A stretch of 13,727 bases of DNA from CAZLBV01 sp964557845 (GCA_964557845.1 CAZLBV010000170.1:1-13727), one strand, 5' to 3'; positions 1 to 7,257 are shown, counted from the first letter of the stretch. A program made the numbers and translations. The notes: generated by a model not told the origin, from the letters alone.

Positions 1-125
1 CTATCCCGCTGCTCGACCAGGCTGCGATAGACGCTGTTAGACAGTGGGTCTATGAGCCGATGGTCATCAACGGCCGCCCCAGAGGCGTTATCTTTACGGT
101 CACAGTTACATTTAAACTTAAATGA
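1..125 (+). CDS. TonB-family energy transducer, C-terminal fragment (5' end outside window)
   Basis: The open frame enters from the left edge (first full codon at 3) and ends at TGA 123-125. The visible 40 residues include AIDAVRQWVYEP, NGRPRG and the ending VTVTFKLK. This is the typical last strand-helix-strand of a TonB C-terminal domain (A...A..W.Y.PA/M..G.P....TV.F). Known members sit in the inner membrane with a periplasmic C-terminus that contacts the TonB box of outer-membrane receptors and passes on proton-motive force from ExbB/ExbD. In this type of genome the domain is also found on other secreted or regulatory proteins, so the full protein need not be a classical TonB. The gene ends just before a strong hairpin terminator, so it is probably the last gene of its transcript. 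The family call is fairly secure; the N-terminus cannot be judged. Confidence 0.8.
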   Translation, partial: IPLLDQAAIDAVRQWVYEPMVINGRPRGVIFTVTVTFKLK

Positions 126-138
126 GCCTTTTCCCGGA

Positions 139-204
139 AAACCCGCATTTCCTGCTCAAATTAGATCATCCATCTGATCTAACGGGAAATGCGGGTTTGT
201 TTTT
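139..204 (+). terminator. Rho-independent terminator after the TonB-family gene
   Basis: A perfect 14-bp stem pairs AAACCCGCATTTCC (139-152) with GGAAATGCGGGTTT (185-198). Inside it a second 8-bp stem pairs TTAGATCA (161-168) with TGATCTAA (175-182). The 3' arm runs into a T-rich tract (TTTGTTTTT). It lies 13 nt after the stop of the TonB-family gene, in the right orientation to end that transcript. The AAA at the 5' foot makes it possibly bidirectional, but no minus-strand gene needs it here. Confidence 0.85.
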
Positions 205-236
205 CGTAAATTCATATCTAGATAGATTCATCGAAT

Positions 237-242
237 AAGGAG
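237..242 (+). promoter_or_regulatory. Shine-Dalgarno site of the tautomerase gene
   Basis: AAGGAG lies 6 nt before ATG 249. A strong site at ideal spacing supports this ATG as a genuine start, although the reading frame behind it is broken. It argues that the gene was functional recently, or still is. Confidence 0.7.
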
Positions 243-248
243 TGTTTC

Positions 249-433
249 ATGCCTTTGATCGAAATACATATATTGGAAGGCAGAACAGATGAACAGAAAA
301 AAAATTAATGAAAGCCGTTACCGAAGCGGTCCATACATCCATACAGGCACCTTTACCCACTATAAGGGTATGGATCCATGAATTCTCCCCCCGGGAATAT
401 ATGATCGCAGGAAAGCTCAAAGCCGACGAATAA
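249..433 (+). pseudogene. 4-oxalocrotonate tautomerase family protein, frameshifted in an A8 run
   Basis: Reading from ATG 249 gives MPLIEIHILEGRTDEQKK and then a stop at 306-308. Adding one A to the A8 run (297-304) joins this to a second segment in the frame of 305-433, starting LMKAVTEAVHTSIQAPLPTI and ending GKLKADE with TAA at 431-433. The repaired product is 61 residues, the usual size of the small tautomerases (about 60-80). It keeps the catalytic Pro after the initiator Met, the Arg of EGR(T/S)DEQK and the Arg of P-T-I-R-V. Family members are hexameric cytoplasmic enzymes that use the N-terminal Pro as a general base in keto-enol conversion; the substrate here is unknown. The frame break could be a homopolymer sequencing error, a true mutation, or a site of transcriptional slippage. 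Homology is strong; the pseudogene status is uncertain. Confidence 0.75.
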
Positions 434-503
434 CAAAAAAACGTGGATGAGTGAATGGATGGATGAGTCATTGAATGAAACAAAATACCGAGAACCCAAA
501 CTT
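434..503. other. Spacer between the tautomerase and the palindromic units
   Basis: A short run with several ATGA/GGATG repeats of low complexity (455-480). No coding frame with a ribosome binding site and no terminator was seen. Confidence 0.4.
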
Positions 504-611
504 CCTGGATCATCAGCGGCCCGAGGTTGGTGCTTTTGCGAGGAGATGGCAGGTGAAAATGTAGTAGACTACCTTGAACCTGCCGCTCCGAAGTAAAAGT
601 GCTGAGATCGG
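504..611. repeat. Palindromic unit, copy 1 (108 nt, full hairpin)
   Basis: The unit begins CCTGGATCATCAGCG and ends GCTGAGATCGG. The outer stem pairs GATC plus CAGC near the 5' end with GCTG-A-GATC at the 3' end. Further in, CTTTT (533-537) pairs with AAAAG (595-599), GGAG with CTCC, and GGCAGGT (548-554) with ACCTGCC (578-584). The tip is GTAGT-AG-ACTAC (561-572). The length and both outer ends match copy 3 exactly, while the inner stem sequences differ. This points to an element held by its fold. Whether it acts as RNA, as a DNA cruciform or as a mobile palindrome cannot be told from the sequence. Confidence 0.7.
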
Positions 612-627
612 ACAAAATTGCGATAGG

Positions 628-725
628 CCTGGATTATTTGCGTGTCGAGGTTGGTTCAAATACAAGACGCCTTGAGTGTAGGCCGTATATGTAATACTGC
701 GAACTCAGTGTGGGTATCAAAATCT
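628..725. repeat. Palindromic unit, copy 2 (diverged outer stem)
   Basis: It starts CCTGGATTATTTGCG and shares the CGAGGTTGGT block with copy 1. The middle stem pairs CGCCTTGAGT (668-677) with ACTCAGTGTG (703-712), with one mismatch and two G-U type pairs. ATAC (660-663) pairs with GTAT (714-717), and the tip is GTAT-ATGTA-ATAC (685-697). The outer closing pairs are weak (GAT..TTTG with CAAAATC), and the GCTGAGATCGG end of copies 1 and 3 is missing. It is the most decayed of the three copies, but the inner fold is kept. The right boundary is approximate. Confidence 0.6.
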
Positions 726-745
726 AATGCGCATATACGAAATGA

Positions 746-853
746 CCTGGATCATTAGCGCGTCGAGGTTAGTCCAAACACAAGATGCCTCGAGTGAAGA
801 TGTATATGTAATACCTCGAACTCGGGGCAGCGAAGTGTTTGGGCTGAGATCGG
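746..853. repeat. Palindromic unit, copy 3 (108 nt, full hairpin)
   Basis: It opens CCTGGATCATTAGCG and closes GCTGAGATCGG, as in copy 1. CAAACAC (775-781) pairs with GTGTTTG (835-841). After an AAGA / GCGAA internal loop, TGCCTCGAGT (786-795) pairs with ACTCGGGGCA (820-829). The tip is GTAT-ATGTA-ATAC (802-814), the same as in copy 2. The ATG-rich tip and the CTCGA joint are shared between copies, while the stems are rewritten by paired changes. No gene overlaps it. Confidence 0.7.
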
Positions 854-865
854 CGCGCCCGAAGG

Positions 866-979
866 GTGAAAGAGGCCGACATTAAAATTAAAAGTAAATA
901 GAATTTTATTTTTATTTTGCCTTACTAAAAGTAATCATGTTCTAACTGAGAACTTTTATTGTGAGTCGGCCTATTTCAC
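866..979. repeat. 15-bp inverted repeat around an 84-nt AT-rich core
   Basis: GTGAAAGAGGCCGAC (866-880) faces GTCGGCCTATTTCAC (965-979), 14 of 15 positions pairing. The enclosed 84 nt are strongly AT-rich and hold a smaller hairpin, GTTCT-aactg-AGAAC, near 940-955, framed by TAAAA/TTTTA. The segment lies between the palindromic units and the 3' end of the minus-strand adaptor gene. It could be a transcript-end structure or a fourth, different palindromic element. No U-tract follows either arm, so a classical terminator is not supported. Confidence 0.6.
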
Positions 980-1014
980 TAATGATTCAGGAACATTAAT
1001 AATTCAGTTAGTGA
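976..1014. repeat. Short inverted repeat spanning the adaptor gene's stop codon
   Basis: TCACTAA (976-982) faces TTAGTGA (1008-1014), 7 bp with a 25-nt loop that contains the adaptor stop codon. The left arm overlaps the right arm of the larger repeat at 965-979, so the two pairings exclude one another. It may be chance; there is no U-tract. Confidence 0.3.
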
Positions 1015-2239
1015 TTTGGACTCGGGCATCATGCGCCAAAGTATAATGACCATCCACGATCACCTGCTCTCCTTCTGTAATGCCTTCCAAGATCTCGGCA
1101 TAATCTTCGTTTTCCAGACCAAGTGTCACATATTTCCATTTGGCCCATCCCTCTTCAACCGCAAAAACCAGTTTACGGCCTCCCCGGTCAAGGATCGCAT
1201 CCTGGGGTACCATCAGCCTGTCTTTATAAATTTCCGCAATGATCTCGACTTCAGCATGCATACCTGGCTTGATCTTCTCCTCAGGATTAGCCATATCTAT
1301 AAGAACGCTGCAGGTTTTTTCCTCAGGATTAACTACCGGACTTATGGCAGAGACCTTGCCTGTAAAGGTCTCACCAGGATAAGCACTGAATTTAAGCCTT
1401 GCTTCTCTACCAACCTTTATTCTTCCAACTTCACTTTCCAGTACTTTCGCTTTTATGCGGATATTGCTGATATTGACAAGGGTAAAAATTTCCTGACCGG
1501 CTGAGACATTTTCATGAGGGGAAACTTTAATATCGGTTATAATCCCGGGAAAGGGCGCTTTGATCTTGGTTTTATCCAGATTAAACCGGGCGTTTTTTAC
1601 ACTCACCTCTGTCTGGGTAAGATTTTTTGCGGCATCCCTCACCTCTTCTTTTTTTTCACCGGATTGGATCAAGGCAAATTCATAGTCACGGGAAGCCTTA
1701 TCCAATTCATCTCTTGATAGGAGTCCTTTCTGGAAAAGGTCTTCAGCCTTCTCAAAAGCTTGTCTGGCATCAGATAAAACTTTTGAATTCTTGGAATTAT
1801 CAGTGTTTTCATCTGTTGAAAACTGTCTATCCAGCAGAAGCTCAGAAAGCACCCTGAGGCGGTCAGCCTCACTTCTTTCAAGCTCCCATTGATACTTTCT
1901 ATCATCAAGTTCAACTAGAACTTCACCACTTTTGACATGCTGGCTTTCTCTTACATTGATTTCATTGATGGTACCTGCAACCTCAGCGTGCATGGTCACT
2001 TTCATATTCGTCACAGCTTCTCCGGGAGAACGCAACAGCATGATCAAGTCCCCCCTTTTCACCGTATCAACTTTTACCGGAAGAGGAGAATCTGCAACCG
2101 TCTCCTCTTGAAATTCCTGACCAACAGATGCGATTTTTTCTGATGATTCCGGACTCTTCTTAATAACAAAAAAATAGGCGGCGACTCCGATAAAAATCAC
2201 TATTAATATCATACTCAACAATTTCTTTGAAAAAACCAT
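1004..2239 (-). CDS. HlyD/RND-type periplasmic adaptor (membrane fusion protein)
   Basis: 411 residues. Residues 7-26 are a single membrane anchor. Residues about 79-112 (EVAGTINEINV...GEVLVELD) are the first half of a lipoyl-like hairpin domain, and about 116-215 form a charged helical hairpin (coiled coil). The second lipoyl half (IKAPFPGIITDI) follows, then the beta-barrel domain and a membrane-proximal domain ending VDGHYTLAHDARVQI. In known systems such proteins bridge an inner-membrane RND or ABC pump to an outer-membrane TolC channel. Neither partner is in the window, and the neighbours 5' (GH3 lipoprotein) and 3' (palindromic repeats) do not supply one, so the substrate is unknown. 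ATG 2239 is preceded by GAGAGG at about 6 nt, which supports the start. The gene begins 95 nt after the stop of the GH3 gene, so the two may or may not be cotranscribed. The family is secure, the specific function is not. Confidence 0.85.
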   Translation of the reverse strand: MVFSKKLLSMILIVIFIGVAAYFFVIKKSPESSEKIASVGQEFQEETVADSPLPVKVDTVKRGDLIMLLRSPGEAVTNMKVTMHAEVAGTINEINVRESQHVKSGEVLVELDDRKYQWELERSEADRLRVLSELLLDRQFSTDENTDNSKNSKVLSDARQAFEKAEDLFQKGLLSRDELDKASRDYEFALIQSGEKKEEVRDAAKNLTQTEVSVKNARFNLDKTKIKAPFPGIITDIKVSPHENVSAGQEIFTLVNISNIRIKAKVLESEVGRIKVGREARLKFSAYPGETFTGKVSAISPVVNPEEKTCSVLIDMANPEEKIKPGMHAEVEIIAEIYKDRLMVPQDAILDRGGRKLVFAVEEGWAKWKYVTLGLENEDYAEILEGITEGEQVIVDGHYTLAHDARVQITN

Positions 2240-2334
2240 AGTTTTCCTCTCTCTGCTGTCTTTTAATTCCTAACATTAATTCTACTACATTTAAAAACTT
2301 GAATAAATATGAAAATGTTTCCTTTTCAAAGGTA

Positions 2335-4122
2335 TTAATTTTCACTTAATTTAGTCAACGTTAGGCCGTGACCTAAGGAAAAATACCCGGGTAAAGATAT
2401 TGGAAGCTTTCCACTCATGGGAGACTCACCAAAGATAGCCTGGACAGCTGCTTTTTGCGCCTGGTCAACATGCCTGTAAGCACAAATGTAAACCTGGACA
2501 TCAGGAAATTGCATATAGAAATAAGGCGATCCGAAAGACACCACTACAACCGGACAATCATGGAAAGATAAATTTTTGATCAACTGAATATGTTTCTCAT
2601 TTAGCCCGACACTCCCTTTCCAGGCTCTTAATCGCGAAAAAAGAGCAACCAGAATAATATCTGCCTCATTAGATGCAAGCAGAGCCTCATTGAGATACTC
2701 CTCGCCGGTAAAGGGATCGGCATAAAATTCCGTGGCTTTAGGACAGCGGTCTTTAACTTCTTCCACAAAAGTTTGCCCTGCAAAATATCCACCCGGATCA
2801 CTGCTTAAAGAAAAGATCATGATGCTTTGTTCTTTATCCTTAATAGGCAATGTGTCTCCCAGATTTTTCACCAGAGTCATTGACCGGGAAAATGCCTCTT
2901 CTGCCTTTTGTACGCTTTCAGGAGCACCGATCATTCTATTGAGGGCTTCAAGATCCACTATAGCTTTCCTATGCAGTCCTAAGGAAGCCTTTGCCTTTAG
3001 AATTCTCCTGACCGCATTGTTTATTCTTTTCTCTGATATACGACCTTGCTTTACTGCTTCGGTAAGAGCTGTCATCACTTCACGAGGTTCAGGAGGTATC
3101 AGGATCATATCAACTCCGGAATTCACCGCCATTACAGCCGCCTCTTCTTGAGGATAGAGGCTGACTATACCTCCCATATCCATAGCATCGGTTACGATCA
3201 AACCCTGAAAACCCATTTCTACCCTAAGCAGTTCAGTCATTATGAGTTTTGATAGAGTCGCCGGCAGGTCAGGGGTTGGATCGAGCGCAGCCACTCTGAG
3301 ATGAGCAGTCATTACTGCCTTAACTCCTGCTTCGATAGCTTTTTTAAACGGATACAACTCTACCCGGTCCAGTCTCTGTCTATCTCCGGATATAGTGGGA
3401 AGAACACTATGGGAATCCAAAGCTGTATCTCCGTGACCGGGAAAATGTTTAGCTGTAGCTATAAGTCCATATTCCTGACATCCTCTGATGAAAGCAGCCG
3501 CCAAATCACCTACCCTCTCAGGGTCTTCTCCCAGAGAGCGCACATTGATTATGGGGTTGTCGGGATTGATATTTACATCAACAACCGGTGCATAGGTCAT
3601 ATGTATTCCTATGGCTCTGGCCTCAACAGCAGTTATCTTTCCCATCTGATAAGCCAATTCATCAGAATCAGCCGCTCCGATGGACATCAAAGGAGGAAAA
3701 AGAGTGGCCCCCTCTATCTGATTTCCTAATCCCCGTTCCAGATCTGCTGCTATCAATAATGGGATTTCAACTCCATTCTGTAGAGAGTTGGTTAGATGGG
3801 CGGTTTCATAAACATCTCCTTGAAACAGAATAAATCCTCCTATTTTTTCCTCAAAAGCCAACTGTTTTAAATTATGAAGATACTCATCCCGGGAATTAAA
3901 AAAAGCACCGGTATACCGACAGCATATCAACTGGCCGATTTTTTCCTTAAGAGACAGGCTCTTAAGTTTTTTTTCAACCCATGCAGACTCCTTGGGTCCA
4001 AAAAACAGATCTGTCCTTAAAGGTTTCCTAAGACAAGAAACCATACTGCCGATAAGTAATAACAAACATAACAACAATATTTTCGTTATCATTCCCGTTA
4101 AATTCTTATTGATTATTTTCAT
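2335..4122 (-). CDS. Glycoside hydrolase family 3, NagZ-like beta-N-acetylhexosaminidase, probable lipoprotein
   Basis: 595 residues from ATG 4122. The frame is open to a GTG at 4134, but GTGAGG sits 6 nt before ATG 4122, while the GTG has only a GAGG at 1-nt spacing. A hydrophobic stretch followed by SMVSC (Cys at about residue 30) looks like a signal peptide with a lipobox, although Met at -3 is unusual. The GH3 (beta/alpha)8 domain follows: IGQLI, the AADLERGLGNQI substrate region, KHFPGHGDT and DSH (the His/Asp catalytic dyad loop typical of NagZ-type enzymes), and VTDAMDMGG with the nucleophile Asp (about residue 312). A C-terminal alpha/beta domain (about 415-595) resembles GH3-C. NagZ enzymes release N-acetylglucosamine from muropeptides; other members act on other beta-glycans. 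A periplasmic or lipid-anchored site would fit wall turnover or glycan feeding. No other carbohydrate gene is adjacent. The family is certain, the substrate is inferred. Confidence 0.87.
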   Translation of the reverse strand: MKIINKNLTGMITKILLLCLLLLIGSMVSCLRKPLRTDLFFGPKESAWVEKKLKSLSLKEKIGQLICCRYTGAFFNSRDEYLHNLKQLAFEEKIGGFILFQGDVYETAHLTNSLQNGVEIPLLIAADLERGLGNQIEGATLFPPLMSIGAADSDELAYQMGKITAVEARAIGIHMTYAPVVDVNINPDNPIINVRSLGEDPERVGDLAAAFIRGCQEYGLIATAKHFPGHGDTALDSHSVLPTISGDRQRLDRVELYPFKKAIEAGVKAVMTAHLRVAALDPTPDLPATLSKLIMTELLRVEMGFQGLIVTDAMDMGGIVSLYPQEEAAVMAVNSGVDMILIPPEPREVMTALTEAVKQGRISEKRINNAVRRILKAKASLGLHRKAIVDLEALNRMIGAPESVQKAEEAFSRSMTLVKNLGDTLPIKDKEQSIMIFSLSSDPGGYFAGQTFVEEVKDRCPKATEFYADPFTGEEYLNEALLASNEADIILVALFSRLRAWKGSVGLNEKHIQLIKNLSFHDCPVVVVSFGSPYFYMQFPDVQVYICAYRHVDQAQKAAVQAIFGESPMSGKLPISLPGYFSLGHGLTLTKLSEN

Positions 4123-4266
4123 AGTCAGCCTCACGCCTCATGATCCCACCGATATTTATACATGATAAATACACCTTCTATTTTCTTTCTTAAAGATATT
4201 GATTCATTTATATAGACGAATGATTATTTGGGAATTAATCACTCTTCACACCTTAATATTTCCGGA

Positions 4267-5592
4267 TTATGTCAGTATGTATCTTAAAACAAACAAAGCT
4301 GAGAAAAAATAGACTATCCAGTGGACCTGCTTCCCCCGTCCGCTAATCAATTTAAGCAGGGAAAAAGAGATGAAACCAAAGGCGATCCCTTCTGTAATAC
4401 TTAAAGTCAAAGGCATTATGACAATGGCAAGAAAAGCCGGAATGGCTTCACTTACATCATCCCAGTCAATATGGGTAATACATTTCATCATTAGAAAACC
4501 GACTATTATCAGAGGAGGAGCGATAACCGGGCGCAGCCTTAAGTCTCCAAAAATCATTTCTCCTCCTATCATCTCGGCCAGAGGACTGAAAAACAAAGCA
4601 ACCAGAAAAAGGATCGAGGTGAATATATTGGCCAAACCGGTTCTGGCACCCTGGGCGATACCGGTTGCGCTTTCGATATAACTGGTGACAGTAGATGTGC
4701 CAAGTAGGGCTCCGCTTACTGTTCCCACTGCATCTGAGAACATAGCCTGGTTGGCTCGGGGAAGTTTGCCCTGTTTCAAAAAACCAGCCGGTCCGCTCAC
4801 CCCGATCAATGTTCCCATGGTATCGAAAAGATCGATCAGAAAAAAAGTAAAAACCACGGTAATCAATCCAGTGCCAAAAGCCCCGGCGATATCAAGCTTG
4901 AACAAGGTGGGAGATAAACTGGGAGGGGGGGCTAAAATCCCTTGGTATTCCACTACTTTCAAAGGAATACCGATAACAGCCGTGGCAATAATTCCTATAA
5001 GAATAGCCCCTTTTATCCGTAACGCCATCAATGCCGAGGTTAGCAGCACACCAAATAACACCAGAACGACCGGGCGGCTTGTCAAATCGCCTAATCCGAC
5101 CAAAACCCCAGGCGCATCCACTACGATCCCACCGTATTCCAATCCCACCAAAGCGATCAGCAGTCCTATTCCAACGGCGATGGCATTTTTAAGCGCCATG
5201 GGCACAACTTCCACCAATTTTCCCCAAACCCCCACAATGGATAAGACCAAAAACAAAATCCCGGAAATAAAAACTGCTCCTAAGGCGGTCTGCCATGAAT
5301 ATCCTAAGGTCCCACACACGATAACCGCAAAATATATATTCAATCCTACACCTGGAGCCAAAGCGATTGGATACCGGGCTATAAATCCCATCAATAGAGA
5401 AGCAATGGCACTTGATAGACAAGTTGCCACCATCACCGCTCCTGTATCCATACCGGCAATGGACAATACAGCAGGCTGCATGAAAATTATATAGGACATG
5501 GTCATAAAGGTAGTTGACCCCCCTATCGCCTCTGTCCGGATGTCGGTCTTATTTTCTTCCAGTTTGAAGAAACGGTTTAAGAAACCTATCAT
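4267..5592 (-). CDS. NCS2 family purine permease, AzgA/PbuG type
   Basis: 441 residues from ATG 5592. The upstream in-frame TTG at 5595 is only 1 nt from AGGAGG, whereas the ATG is 4 nt away. The protein is almost all membrane segments (about 12-14). It shows the family signatures GGSTTFMTMSYIIFMQPAVL with AGMDTG near residues 25-50, APGVGLNIYF (about 80-89), and IDLFDTMGTLIGVSG in the middle. Members carry adenine, guanine or hypoxanthine with protons across the inner membrane. The ribosome site TAGGAGG includes the stop codon of the preceding apt gene, so the two are almost certainly translationally coupled. The imported base would be turned into nucleotide by APRT, which makes adenine a likely substrate. 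This is inference, since AzgA-type carriers are not always specific. Confidence 0.9.
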   Translation of the reverse strand: MIGFLNRFFKLEENKTDIRTEAIGGSTTFMTMSYIIFMQPAVLSIAGMDTGAVMVATCLSSAIASLLMGFIARYPIALAPGVGLNIYFAVIVCGTLGYSWQTALGAVFISGILFLVLSIVGVWGKLVEVVPMALKNAIAVGIGLLIALVGLEYGGIVVDAPGVLVGLGDLTSRPVVLVLFGVLLTSALMALRIKGAILIGIIATAVIGIPLKVVEYQGILAPPPSLSPTLFKLDIAGAFGTGLITVVFTFFLIDLFDTMGTLIGVSGPAGFLKQGKLPRANQAMFSDAVGTVSGALLGTSTVTSYIESATGIAQGARTGLANIFTSILFLVALFFSPLAEMIGGEMIFGDLRLRPVIAPPLIIVGFLMMKCITHIDWDDVSEAIPAFLAIVIMPLTLSITEGIAFGFISFSLLKLISGRGKQVHWIVYFFSALFVLRYILT

Positions 5593-5600
5593 CAATCCTC

Positions 5601-6137
5601 CTAGACTTCAAATTTTATCAAAGATAAAACGTCCACATCAGGATGAGACTTTTTTATATTTTCAACTCCTTTTAAAAAACAAAGCTCTACCACGGCTCCA
5701 AATCCAACCGCTTTTCCTTTTAATTTCTGCACCAGATCGATGGCGCTGATGGTAGAAGAACCGGTGGCGATCAGATCATCAATAATAAATACTTTTTGCC
5801 CTGGTTTCACAGCATCTTTATGGATCTCAAAATACTCTATGGCATATTCATTGGGTGCTTTGATCTCAACGGTTTCTCTTGGAAGCTTTCCTTTTTTTCT
5901 AATAATGGCCATCCCCAATCCCAATTCATAGGCAACGGGAGCCCCAAACAGGAACCCTCTGGATTCAATAGAGATAATGATCTCTGCCTCTCTCTCTTTC
6001 GCCCAGGTGATCATTTGATCGACCACAAATTTAAAACAACCAGAATCCTCAACCAGGGGAGTAATATCTTTGAATCCGATCCCTGGTTTAGGAAAATCTT
6101 TCACTTCGCAAATCTTTTCTCTGACTTTAGTTATCAT
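5601..6137 (-). CDS. apt: Adenine phosphoribosyltransferase
   Basis: 178 residues from ATG 6137, close to the usual 170-180. An upstream in-frame ATG at 6179 would add 14 residues, but AAGGAG lies 6 nt before ATG 6137, which decides the start. Visible motifs are the N-terminal KVREKICEVKDFPKPGIGFKDITPL, the SIESRGFLFGAPVAYELG adenine/phosphate loop, RKKGKLPRETV (the flexible loop) and the PRPP-binding VFIIDDLIATGSST. The enzyme makes AMP from adenine and PRPP in the cytoplasm. It sits in an apparent operon: the mscS homologue ends 41 nt upstream, and the purine permease starts 8 nt after the apt stop. All key motifs are intact. Confidence 0.95.
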   Translation of the reverse strand: MITKVREKICEVKDFPKPGIGFKDITPLVEDSGCFKFVVDQMITWAKEREAEIIISIESRGFLFGAPVAYELGLGMAIIRKKGKLPRETVEIKAPNEYAIEYFEIHKDAVKPGQKVFIIDDLIATGSSTISAIDLVQKLKGKAVGFGAVVELCFLKGVENIKKSHPDVDVLSLIKFEV

Positions 6138-6178
6138 GAAACGCTCCTTTCTAAATATTCCTGATCTATCAACAAGCA

Positions 6179-7228
6179 TTAATCCAATTTTTTTGTATAG
6201 ACAGTATGAGTTGGAAAGGGTATCCCTATCCCTGCCTTATTGAGAGCATTATAGATCACATCCGTCGCCAGTATTTGAGTGTCATAAGCCTCTCCCCAAT
6301 TTTCCACCCAGACACGGGCAACAAAATTTAGAGAGAAATCCGCCATCTCCAGAAACTGCACCACGGGTTCGGGTTCTTCGAGAACGGCATCTATTTTTTT
6401 CACAGCCTCTATAACCACCTGACGTACTTTTCCTGTATCAGAACCATAGACAACGCCAAAATTAACATTGACTCTGATTGTATTGTCCGGCTGAGTGAAA
6501 TTTTTTATCTTGGCATTGGCAAGATTACCGTTGGGGATAAAGATCGTTTCATTATCATAGGTTCTCATCTTGGTGCTTCGCAAACCAATGTCTTGGATTA
6601 TTCCCATCTCACCGGATTCAATCTCCACCTTATCTCCTACTTTGAAGGTCTTATCCAGTACCAGCTGGAGTCCCCCTATCATGTTAGTCAATGAATCTTT
6701 TACTGCAAAACTGATAGCTATACCGGCAATTCCGGCAGTTGCCAGCAGGGGGCTTATATTTACATCCCAGGCGCTGAAAATAAATATGACGCCAAGGATT
6801 AATACCGTGACCTTAAGGATCTTCTCAAGCAGCGGAATGATCCGGTCATCTGCAGTCGAATCTGTTTTTGAGGCCCATTCCTTCAGCCATCCTTTGGATA
6901 GATTATCGATTATTCTGATCACAAAAATACAAAGAAGGATAACTAAAATGGAATCGAGGATGTGACTGAATACTTCGGTGGTAAGCTCGAAAGATTTAAA
7001 ACCTATTTTAAAACCGATCAATAAAACCAAATAGAAAATAAAAGATTTGACACTTTTGATGATAAGATCATCGGCAGTAGTCTTGGTTTTCCGTGTCAAC
7101 GGCCTCAATATATTTTGGACAATAAATCTAGCAACAAATGCCACCATAATCGACACGATCACTATGAATAAAAAATTCAGATACTGATTCTCAAAAATAA
7201 AATTAAAAATGTTTTTTACGCTGTCCAT
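6179..7228 (-). CDS. MscS-family small-conductance mechanosensitive channel
   Basis: 349 residues from ATG 7228. An in-frame TTG at 7237 directly follows AAAGG (no spacing), while the ATG is about 9 nt from AGG. Four hydrophobic segments (roughly residues 12-35, 64-82, 88-108 and 134-154) precede the pore helix. There GIAGIAISFAVKDSLTNMIG matches the glycine/alanine-rich TM3. The vestibule follows, with KVGDKVEIESGEMGIIQDIG, LRSTKMRTYDNETIFIPNG and IKNFTQPDNTIRVNVNFGV, all classic MscS signatures. These channels open on membrane tension to relieve hypo-osmotic shock. It is somewhat longer than E. coli MscS (286), with one extra membrane helix. It is the first gene of the mscS-apt-permease group. 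The family is secure; gating properties cannot be predicted. Confidence 0.92.
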   Translation of the reverse strand: MDSVKNIFNFIFENQYLNFLFIVIVSIMVAFVARFIVQNILRPLTRKTKTTADDLIIKSVKSFIFYLVLLIGFKIGFKSFELTTEVFSHILDSILVILLCIFVIRIIDNLSKGWLKEWASKTDSTADDRIIPLLEKILKVTVLILGVIFIFSAWDVNISPLLATAGIAGIAISFAVKDSLTNMIGGLQLVLDKTFKVGDKVEIESGEMGIIQDIGLRSTKMRTYDNETIFIPNGNLANAKIKNFTQPDNTIRVNVNFGVVYGSDTGKVRQVVIEAVKKIDAVLEEPEPVVQFLEMADFSLNFVARVWVENWGEAYDTQILATDVIYNALNKAGIGIPFPTHTVYTKKLD

Positions 7229-7257
7229 TTTTCTCAACCTTTATAAAAATGATTCCA

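Noticed and set aside
247..615. Minus-strand open frame of 122 codons
   Set aside because: It covers the tautomerase and palindromic copy 1, where both plus-strand homology and the repeat fold explain the sequence better.
504..853. CRISPR array
   Set aside because: The units are long, strongly self-palindromic and diverged, with uneven spacers and no cas genes, so they do not fit a direct-repeat array.
4123..4134. GTG 4134 as start of the GH3 gene
   Set aside because: Its only Shine-Dalgarno is one base away, whereas ATG 4122 has GAGG at 6 nt and still leaves the signal peptide intact.
4685..5494. Long plus-strand open frame of about 269 codons opposite the purine permease
   Set aside because: It lies entirely within the permease gene on the other strand, has no ribosome site and its Pro/Ile/Thr/Lys-rich product is an antisense artefact of membrane-protein codons.
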